DNA of 24,705 bases from UBA4717 sp002404395 (lineage in GTDB: Bacteria; Bacillota; Clostridia; Oscillospirales; CAG-272), in NCBI GenBank assembly GCA_937902275.1, contig CALFNW010000169.1:1-24705 (forward strand), given 5' to 3'. Every line of letters starts with the position of its first letter. Positions within the stretch are counted from its first letter, which is position 1. Under the pieces are notes generated by a model. The model had not been told where the DNA came from. It worked only from the letters and a program-made list of their open reading frames with translations, and made no database searches. This document shows positions 15,122 to 23,700 of this stretch, one piece after another. A program made the translations under genes and the position numbers.

Positions 15122-15914
15122 TTTTTGACTTGCTTCTGTCCGAATATGTTGAAGGCGGCGCACCGATATGCTTTTTAAAGCAATATGAAAAATAATGAAC
15201 CGATGAAAAGCCGCACGCCTCGCTTACTTCGGTCACATTCAGCTTTCCTTCCGAAAGCATGGCTTTCGCATTGTATATTCTGTACCCGATAAGATCGTCG
15301 ATAGGACTGACGCCGTAAGCTTCACGATACAGATAATGAAAGCGGTTTTCCGAGTAACCCGAAAGTCCGGCAAGTTTTTTGACCGTCCAATGTTCACTCG
15401 GATTTTTGAGCATCAGCCGCCTTGCTTCGTCGATCTTCGGATTGATGTTCAGACTGCTTCCGCTGCTGTTTTTGTATGCGTTTGCAAGCTCCGCTATCAT
15501 TTCTATCGTAAGCGCGCCCGTAACATATCCGCTGCAAAGCTTCATCGTATATCGCTTCCGAATTATCATAGCCAAATAGCGTTCGATTATATCATCGCTC
15601 GGCAGATTGAACGCCACACCCAACGGCAGACCGCTCTGCGCAAACAGACATTCGGCATCCCCGCCGCGCACCCATACGTAATCGGTGCTGTGTCCGCTCT
15701 CGGATCTCGGGGAACGGGTGTGGCGCATCGGTTCGCCAGGTCTGTATATTACATACTGTCCGCGCTTGGCTTCTTTCATTTCTCCGAAGCTCATATACAA
15801 AGCGTCGGTCAAAAAATGAAGCAGCAGCCAACAATTCTTTACCCACTTTTCACGATTCGGAACAAAATCGGGAGAGTTTACCGTCTTGGTTCCGAATGAA
15901 ACCGCCTCAATCAT
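15117..15914 (-). CDS. AraC-family transcriptional regulator
   Basis: The 265-aa product has an N-terminal cupin-like sensor segment (residues about 20-130: QYVIYRPGEPMRHTR, YVWVRGGDAECLF) and a C-terminal double helix-turn-helix (about 165-262). The latter contains WTVKKLAGLSGYSENRFHYL and the AraC signature VSEACGFSSVHYFSYCFKKH. GGAGG lies 6 bases before the ATG. It diverges from the GH3 glucosidase genes with an operator-like palindrome inside its own promoter spacer. By position it probably activates the GH3 operon in response to a sugar or oligosaccharide. The ligand is not deducible. Confidence 0.93.
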   Translation of the reverse strand: MIEAVSFGTKTVNSPDFVPNREKWVKNCWLLLHFLTDALYMSFGEMKEAKRGQYVIYRPGEPMRHTRSPRSESGHSTDYVWVRGGDAECLFAQSGLPLGVAFNLPSDDIIERYLAMIIRKRYTMKLCSGYVTGALTIEMIAELANAYKNSSGSSLNINPKIDEARRLMLKNPSEHWTVKKLAGLSGYSENRFHYLYREAYGVSPIDDLIGYRIYNAKAMLSEGKLNVTEVSEACGFSSVHYFSYCFKKHIGAPPSTYSDRSKSKK

Positions 15915-15961
15915 AGCCGCCCTCCGTTATTATTTACATTATCCTACTGTTGACGATATAT

Positions 15962-15990
15962 ATTTTAGACGCAAATTGCGGTTTTGTCAA
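15962..15990 (-). promoter_or_regulatory. Sigma-A promoter of the AraC regulator with operator in spacer
   Basis: On the minus strand TTGACA (15985-15990) and TAAAAT (15962-15967) are 17 bases apart. The spacer holds CGCAAATTGCG (15970-15980), an odd palindrome with 5-base arms that a repressor, possibly the AraC protein itself, could occupy. Confidence 0.85.
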
Positions 15991-16044
15991 TACAAACATC
16001 GCATAATTCGGTAGAATATTGTAATCAAATAGTATAATTTAATA

Positions 16045-16073
16045 AAGACAATGTACGTTTTGTATGTTAAAAT
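16045..16073 (+). promoter_or_regulatory. Candidate activator-dependent promoter of the GH3 operon
   Basis: AAGACA (16045-16050) and TAAAAT (16068-16073) are 17 bases apart; a perfect TATAAT at 16033-16038 lacks a -35 partner. A weak -35 box would suit control by the divergent AraC regulator. Confidence 0.45.
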
Positions 16074-16086
16074 TAGAAAAAATATA

Positions 16087-16099
16087 TGCGGGACCCGCA
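16087..16099. promoter_or_regulatory. Operator-like palindrome TGCGGGACCCGCA
   Basis: Two perfect 6-base arms flank a single A, just downstream of the presumed start site and 13 bases before the GH3 ATG. A 1-base centre cannot form a simple hairpin, so a protein-binding site is more likely. Its GC-rich arms stand out in an AT-rich intergenic region. Confidence 0.5.
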
Positions 16100-16112
16100 G
16101 AAAGGATCATTT

Positions 16113-18653
16113 ATGAAAAAATTTGCGTTATCCTTATTATCGATCATATTGTGCGCGGCAATGCTTGTGCCGGGAACGGCCTGCGTTTTTGCCGCCGACA
16201 CATACAAATACCCTTATCTTGATCCCACGCTCTCTGCAGATGAGCGGGCACGCGATCTGCTTTCGCGTATGTCGGTAGACGAAAAGATCGCGCAGTGTGT
16301 CCAAGGCGACCGCAACTGCGCTCCGGCAGACCGTGCCGGAAATCTTGAGCTCGGCTCGATACTCAGCGGCGGCGGCTCGGCTCCCGGCGACACGACACTG
16401 AGCTGGCGCAATATGCTCGATGGTTACCAGAATGCGCTTGCCAAAACCAAATGGGGGATCCCGATAATATACGGGACCGACTCGGTGCACGGTCACAACA
16501 ATCTGAAAAATGCCACCATCTTTCCGCATAATATCGGACTCGGAGCCGCAAACAACCCCGAGCTTGTCGAAAAAATCGCGCATGCCACCGCAATCGAAAC
16601 TGCGGCGACCGGCGTATATTGGGCATTCGGTCCCTGTGTGGCATCTCCTCAGAATATCAGATGGGGCAGGACCTATGAGGGCTACAGTCAGGATATTGAT
16701 ATAGTAACCTCGCTTTCCGCCGCTTACGTGCGCGGACTTCAGGGAACCGATCCCGATGCATACAAAAATGCAGATACGATCGCCGCAAGCATAAAGCATT
16801 TTGCACTTGAAGGCAACGCGCTGAACGGAAAAAATCAGGGCAATGTTTCGCTTCCGCAGGATTATCAGACAAACGAAGAATATATAGAAAACGTACTTAT
16901 GCCCGCCCTTGCGCCCTATAAAGCGGCTATCGACGAGGGCGCGCTCACAGTCATGGCTTCGTTCAACCGCATAAACGAGCTCAGCTGTCATCAGAATTAT
17001 TTTCTGCTTACCACGATTCTCAAGGAACGTCTCGGCTTTAAGGGCTTCGTGATCGGCGATTACTGCGCCCACGTGTATCTTACCCCCGGCGAGCATAATG
17101 CCGAAAAATACTCAGATTGCAAGCTTACCAAATCGGAGGCGGACGAAATTTATTCAAGTCAGGACTCTATGGTAAAAAAACACGTCGCCTGCTTCAACGC
17201 CGGACTTGATATGTTTATGTCGGCGGGTACGACCGAGCGCGTGACCGAATCACTTAACGCACTGCGCACCGGATACGACGTCGGACTTATCTCAGACTCA
17301 AGACTCGACGACGCGGTTTACAGGATTCTCAGAGTCAAATTCTTACTCGGCCTTTTTGACGAAAGACGCTTTACCAATGAAGAAAACGTTGAACTCGCAG
17401 CCAAGGTACGCAGCGACGAGCATCTCGATCTTGCGCGTCAGGCAGTCAGAGAATCGCTGGTATTGCTCAAGAATGACAATGACATTGTCGGAAAGTTCGG
17501 CGAAAACCGTAAGATCTTCGTGTGCGGAAAGAGCGCGGACGACCTCGGTTATCAGTGCGGGGGCTGGACTCTGTCATGGCAGGGGGCACCCGGCAACAAT
17601 TTCAATGGCACGACTATTCTGAACGGTCTCAAAAAGCTCGCGGGCGACCGTGAGATCATATATTCAAAAGACGGCAGCGGTTCTGCGGGATGTGATATTG
17701 CGGTAGCGGTGCTCGGTGAAGCGCCTTATGCCGAAATGTACGGAGACGCCGACGCAAAAACGCTTGCGCTTGACGAAGCCGACAGCAATGTGCTCGCAAA
17801 GCTTAAAGCGGAAAATCCCGATATTCCGGTGCTTGTGATTCTCGTGTCGGGACGCCCGATGCTTATCGGCGACAAGCTTGCCGATATGGACGGCGTAATT
17901 GCCGCATGGCTTCCCGGAACCGAGGGTGACGGCATCGCAGAGGTGCTGTTTGATGCAAAATACGATTTTGTCGGAAAGCTTCCGATCGATTGGCCCGCTG
18001 ACTATTACGGGATCGACAACACTCCCACGCTCGGCGAAACGCTTGACAACGATCCGCTGTGGCAGCTCGGATACGGTCTCAAAAAAGGAGAGACCAAGGC
18101 TCCTTGGGAAAATCCCTTTAACGATGTGAACGAAAACGATTGGTTCTTCGGCGCAGTTAAAGAAATGAATGAAAACGAGTTCATGAACGGCACTTCGGAC
18201 AATGAATTTTCCCCGAACGGTTCGGTAACGCGCGCGATGTTCGTGACGGTCCTTTACCGAATGGAAGGCAAGCCGAAAACCTCGTTTTCGGACTTTACGG
18301 ACGTTTCGTCCGTCGCGTATTACGCAAAAGCGGTCGCATGGGCGAAAAATGCGGGGATCGTCGGCGGAGTGAGTGAAAAATTATTTGCTCCGGACTCTAA
18401 AATCACCCGCGAGCAAATGGCGGCTATAATGTATCGCTATGCCGAATACAAAAAAGCGGATATTTCAAGCTCAGCCGATATAAGCGCATATTCCGATTAC
18501 GCAAAAGTCTCGGCTTATGCCGCCGACGCGCTTTCATGGACAGTCGGCACCGGTATTCTTAAAGGCAAGAGCGGATCCACGCTCAACCCCGGCGAAAGCG
18601 CAACAAGAGCCGAAGCGGCAGCCGTACTTGCCAGGGTCAGAGCGATCGTTTAA
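16113..18653 (+). CDS. Surface GH3 beta-glucan exohydrolase (ExoP-like) with three SLH domains
   Basis: The 846-aa product starts with a Sec signal peptide (MKKFALSLLSIILCAAML, cleavage near residue 28). The GH3 barrel begins at YPYLDPTLSADERARDLL and includes GTDSVHGHNN (121-130), FPHNIGLG, WGRTYEGYS (184-192) and KHF (228-230). The presumed nucleophile is D316 in GFVIGDY, with AGLDMFMSAG after it. The second domain contains GGWTLSWQG and GEAPYAE (535-541), where the acid/base Glu is expected. This set matches ExoP/barley ExoI-type exo-1,3/1,4-beta-glucanases. Three SLH domains (about 668-846) should anchor it to the cell wall. The ATG at 16113 has AAAGGAT 7-8 bases upstream. It is the first gene of a two-gene operon. 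Confidence 0.93.
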   Translation: MKKFALSLLSIILCAAMLVPGTACVFAADTYKYPYLDPTLSADERARDLLSRMSVDEKIAQCVQGDRNCAPADRAGNLELGSILSGGGSAPGDTTLSWRNMLDGYQNALAKTKWGIPIIYGTDSVHGHNNLKNATIFPHNIGLGAANNPELVEKIAHATAIETAATGVYWAFGPCVASPQNIRWGRTYEGYSQDIDIVTSLSAAYVRGLQGTDPDAYKNADTIAASIKHFALEGNALNGKNQGNVSLPQDYQTNEEYIENVLMPALAPYKAAIDEGALTVMASFNRINELSCHQNYFLLTTILKERLGFKGFVIGDYCAHVYLTPGEHNAEKYSDCKLTKSEADEIYSSQDSMVKKHVACFNAGLDMFMSAGTTERVTESLNALRTGYDVGLISDSRLDDAVYRILRVKFLLGLFDERRFTNEENVELAAKVRSDEHLDLARQAVRESLVLLKNDNDIVGKFGENRKIFVCGKSADDLGYQCGGWTLSWQGAPGNNFNGTTILNGLKKLAGDREIIYSKDGSGSAGCDIAVAVLGEAPYAEMYGDADAKTLALDEADSNVLAKLKAENPDIPVLVILVSGRPMLIGDKLADMDGVIAAWLPGTEGDGIAEVLFDAKYDFVGKLPIDWPADYYGIDNTPTLGETLDNDPLWQLGYGLKKGETKAPWENPFNDVNENDWFFGAVKEMNENEFMNGTSDNEFSPNGSVTRAMFVTVLYRMEGKPKTSFSDFTDVSSVAYYAKAVAWAKNAGIVGGVSEKLFAPDSKITREQMAAIMYRYAEYKKADISSSADISAYSDYAKVSAYAADALSWTVGTGILKGKSGSTLNPGESATRAEAAAVLARVRAIV

Positions 18654-20710
18654 AAGAACATAACGGATCCCGAATCCAAACTTATAGTAAAGGAAAATGA
18701 GCAGATGAAAAGCAAAGTATTCCGTCAGATCTCCGTCATTTTGAGCCTTCTTATGATCTTCGGCAGCTTCGCACCGATTCTCACGTATGCGGACACATCA
18801 AGCAGCGCTTATGAGTATCCGTATTTGGATCCTTCGCTTTCGGCGGACGATCGGGCTCGAGATCTGCTTTCGCGCATGAGCGTTGAAGAAAAGATCGCAC
18901 AGTGCATACAGGGCGAGCGTAAAATAATTACCGCCTCAAACATATCGCAATACCAAGTAGGTTCGATTCTGAGCGGCGGCGGTTCCACTCCCGGTAAAAA
19001 CACGCCTTCCGATTGGCGTTCAATGATGGACGCCTATCAGAGTGCTATGGAAAGCACAAGGTGGAACATTCCGATAATATACGGCACCGACTCGGTGCAC
19101 GGAAATAACAATCTCAAAAACTCGACAATATTTCCGCACAATATCGGACTCGGCGCTACAGGCAATGAAACGCTTGTTGAAAAGATCGGACGCGCCACAG
19201 CGATCGAAACCGCCGCAACCGGTGTATATTGGGCATTCGGTCCTTGTACCGCGACCCCTCAGAATATAAGATGGGGACGTACATACGAAGGCTACAGCGA
19301 GAATGTGGCGCTTGCCGCAAAGCTCGCCGCGGCTTACGTGCGCGGACTTCAGGGAGAAACCGAATCGGAATATAAAAACGCCGACACCATAGCCGGCAGC
19401 ATAAAGCATTTTGCGCTTGAAGGCAATGCCGACAACGGGAAAAATCAGGGAAATGTTACGCTTCCGTCAGATTATATGACAAATGAAGAATACATTCAAA
19501 ACACCCTGCTTCCGGCGCTTGAGCCTTACAAAGCCGCAGTTGATGCCGGTGCGCTTACCGTAATGGCATCCTTTAACCGCATAAACGAGCTTCCCATGCA
19601 CGAAAACTATTTCATGCTCACAGACATACTCAAAGGCAGACTCGGCTTCAAAGGCTTTGTGGTAGGCGACTATAACGCCCATGTTTACGCAACGGGTGTC
19701 GAAGCGCACACCGAAAAATATGCGGATTGCAAACTTACCGCCGATGAGATCAAGACCGAATTTGCGGCGCTTGATTCGATAACCAAAAAGCATATAGCCT
19801 GCTTCAACGCCGGTCTTGATATGTTCATGTCGGCAGGACAGGAGCTTTCATTTGTCGAAGATTCTCAAAAATCGCTCAAAGCGGGCTATGACGCGGGACT
19901 TATCACAAACTCAAGGCTTGATGACGCCGTGTATCGTATACTGAGAGTCAAATTTTTGCTCGGGATCTTTGACGAAAGAAGAAAAACAAGCGAAGAAAAT
20001 ACCGCGCTCGATTCAAAGATCCGTTCGGCGGAACATCTTGACATTGCACGTCAGGCGGTCAGAGAATCACTTGTTCTGCTGAAAAATGAAGATGATATAG
20101 TCGGAAGCCTTGCCGATGCAAAAAAGCTGTTCGTCTGCGGCAGAAGTGCCGACGATATCGGACTGCAGTGCGGCGGTTGGACCATTTCATGGCAAGGCAG
20201 TGCCGGAGCCACTACCGCCGGTACAACCATACTTGAGGGCCTTGAAAAACACAAAGGCGCAGGTCAAGAAATTGTATATTCAAAATTCGGCACCGGGTCC
20301 GTCGGCTGCGACGTAGCGATCGCGGTGATCGGCGAGGATCCGTATGCGGAAATGTACGGCGACGCCGATGAAAAGAAACTCAGGCTTTCCAAAGCGGACG
20401 GACAATGTCTGAACACTCTCAGAGCCGAAAATCCCGATATTCCGATCGTAGTAGTGCTCGTATCCGGCAGACCGATGCTGCTCGGCGGATATTATAATGA
20501 AATAAAAGGGCTTGTAGCCGCGTGGCTTCCCGGTAGCGAAGGCGACGGCGTGGGTGAAGTCCTGCTTGACAAAAACTACGATTTTACAGGAAAATTGCCG
20601 ATAGATTGGCCGAGAAATTACGCGGGGATCGACAATACGCCGCGCCTCGGTGAAAATACGGACGAAGATAATCTCTGGCAGTTCGGATACGGCTTGAAAA
20701 AAGGCGAAGT
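16200..20710 (+). repeat. Tandem duplication of the GH3 catalytic unit
   Basis: The GH3 unit at about 16203-18090 and that at about 18810-20709 align end to end with long identical stretches, for example ATAIETAATGVYWAFGP and NIRWGRTYEGYS, and similar DNA. The first is followed by SLH domains, the second by CBM6 and modular repeats, so the duplication was followed by exchange of tails. Confidence 0.85.
18114..18650 (+). repeat. Three SLH domains in the first GH3 protein
   Basis: Three units of about 55-60 residues begin at FNDVNENDWFFGAVKEMNEN, FTDVSSVAYYAKAVAWAKNA and YSDYAKVSAYAADALSWTVG. Each ends in a TRAMFVTVLYR- or TREQMAAIMYR-like helix. SLH triplets bind pyruvylated secondary cell-wall polymers. 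Confidence 0.88.
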
Positions 20711-23700
20711 CAGCCAAAGCTTTACCGTAGACGAAGATATACCCTCATACGCGACAGCGCTTCCCGGCTCGCTCAAGCTTTGGAACGACAGCATAAGCCG
20801 CACAAGTCTCGTAAAAGGCGAAAGTTGCAGCGACACGGATGGCGGAACTTCGGTCGGATACTTCGACCGCGGCGAAGCACTCAAATATGTGGTAAATGTC
20901 ACCAAAGGCGGATATTACAAAGTTACATTGCGCGCGGCATCAAACAGCGGAAGTCAGGACGGCATTGACCGCGTGCTTTTACGCGACCGCGACCAAAACA
21001 AACTCTGCGGCTTCAATGTCGCCAAAACCGGCGGATGGCAGACCTGGCAATCATTTGAGAGCCTTGTAAGACTGACTCCCGGCGAACAGATCCTCGAGCT
21101 TTACAGCAATGAAAGCGGCTGCAACGTAAACACCATGCAATTTGAGCTTGTCAAAGAAATTGCCGACAACGGAAGCCGCGTATACGTAAAACAAAGCGTG
21201 TCGGCTGCTCCCTCGGAAAAACTTTCCGGAGTCGGTTTTGAAACCGCGTATAACGAAAACGAGAGTTCAACCGTTATCAAAAACAACGACGCTTTTATAA
21301 CAAACACCGATTCATACATAAGCATTGCGCTTGACACACCCGCTGATTACAAATATATCAAGCTCGGCATAACAGCGGATGCAAAAGGGGTAAACCCTGA
21401 CGGAAACTGTGAATTCTCCGTCGTTTCGACTTGCGGCAACGGAACAGGAAGCGCAATATTCGGCGGTGCAAAGCTGACGCTTGCCGCCGACGGCGAATAC
21501 AGTGAAGTGTTCATAGACCTGACAAAGCTTACTCAAAGTAATATACCGGATATTGACTTCACCGACTGTCTGTATGCGGATACCGTCAGTGAGCTCAGGA
21601 TATATCCTTTCAGCACAGGAAAAACCGTCGGCGCCGGAGCTTCGGTCGCCATTACGTATGCGGCGGCATTCGACTCCGCAGAAGCTGCCGAAGCCTTCTC
21701 ATATACTCCGAGCTCAAACGAATATTTTGTCGTCACATATAAGGCTTCGGGAGAAACGCTCGGATACAAGACCTTCAAATCGGGCAGCAAGCTGACGTTC
21801 CCGGAGAATGTGCCGATACCCGCAGGCTATGTTCTGGCCGGTTGGAATCTGACAGAAGATACACACGTGACCTCCGACATGACCGCGGAAGCAAATATAA
21901 TGCGTGCCGCCTGCGACGCAATCATTACCGCGGACAAGCTGAATATCAGCGCTTCCGACGGCATATACGCAAACGGAACCGTAACCGATGCTTCGGCTCC
22001 CGGCGGAAGCTTCCGCCATTTCGCAACTACCGCCCGCACTTCTTCGGAGAACACCGCTCTGACATTAAATCTTGCTTCTCTCCCCGATGACTTCAACATC
22101 AAAGACTCACACGTTATACGTATAGATATGCGTTCAAACGTGCAGAATTGGAACGTTTCGGACATCAATCTTGCAGTCCCGTACAAGGACGATCAGACCG
22201 TTTATAATACCGCCAAGCTTTGGGGCGCAACTCCGGAATACGACAACAGCGGCGAATGGTACAGCTTTATTCTCGATCTTGAATCGGCAGGCTGGACCGG
22301 CGGAAGCCGCGGTTCAGAGGGCAGCTACAAGAGCATAGCCAAGCTTTCCGATTCATGGTGGGACGGCGTTCAGGAAACCAAACCGAACAGTTTTGTTTTC
22401 AAACCCTACTACAATGCAAGCGAAAACAAACAGATGGATATAGCCAACGGCGATTTCTTCGATATTGCCCGGATCACTTTCTTCGCGAATGAAGCTGCCG
22501 CAAAAGCCTATATATTCTCCCCGTCCGACCTCGGTAAGCACAGGGTGGAATATGTGGCAAACGGCTCGGTGATATGCACTCAATACTACGACGACGGGGA
22601 ATTGTTGTCGTATCCGTCCGACATAAACATACCCGGGTACATAGTTGACAGCTACGACACCGAAAGCAACATCGCCGTAACTTCCGATTTGAAAATAATT
22701 GTTACACTAAGAAAAGCAGTCGCTTCATTTATGTATATGCTTGACTCTGACGACAGCACGATCGAGATAAGCGCAAGCTCGTCAGCTTTCACAGACAAGG
22801 GCTATGTTGCGGATTCGCTCGGCATATTTGACAGGGTAAGACGTTTTGAAGGCAAAGCATATACGAAAAACAACAATGATGCAACGATCACGTTGAGGTT
22901 CAATGACGGCTTCTTCCCCGACGACTTTGATATAAAAAAGTCATATTCGGTCAAGCTCGGGATCCGTGCAAGCAGCGCGCAAAGCATGACCGCTACCGAC
23001 ATGACGGTATTCATTCCTTATTATTTTGATACCGAAACGATCGACTCGGGTGCCAGACTGTGGGGCTACAGCGCAAACCACGGCAATACCGGAACATGGG
23101 ACAGCATCACCTACGATCTGAGCCAAAATACCGATCCGATCGGCGGACAATACGGTCAGTCGGGCAGTTGGGCAAATCTTAAGAAACCAATCGACTCAAC
23201 TTCATTCTGGGGCAATATCAGCGGCGATAATCCGAAATCGTTCCATATAAAGCCTTATTACATCAAAAATACTTCATCCTCGGTAAGCGAAGGCGACTAT
23301 TTTGAAATCGCTTATATCGCCTTTTTTGACAGTCCTGAGGCGGCGAACGCATTTGAACCCGACATTTATAACGACTCCTCGTATACGGTAACTTACCTCG
23401 TGGACGGTGCAAAGTATCAGGTCGATACGGTCAAAGCGGGCAGTGCACTTGTATACCCCGATGCGCCCTCAAAGCCGGGGCTCCGCTTTGCCGGATGGTA
23501 CAACGGAGATGTCCTCGTTAGCGAGGGGACGAAAGTCACGGGATCGCTCACATTAAACGCAGTGTTTGCCGAAAACACCGTGCCTAAGGTCATTTTCACA
23601 AGTCGGGACTTCACTGCATATGTTCCGCAGACCGACACAATCAAGGTGAGCAAGGTAAACGACACCGTCTCGGAGATCGGTCATGCGCATTTCACTTACA

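Noticed and set aside
16137..17096. 319-codon minus-strand frame opposite the first GH3 gene
   Set aside because: It is antisense to strongly conserved GH3 motifs; similar antisense frames recur opposite the second GH3, as expected from shared codon use.
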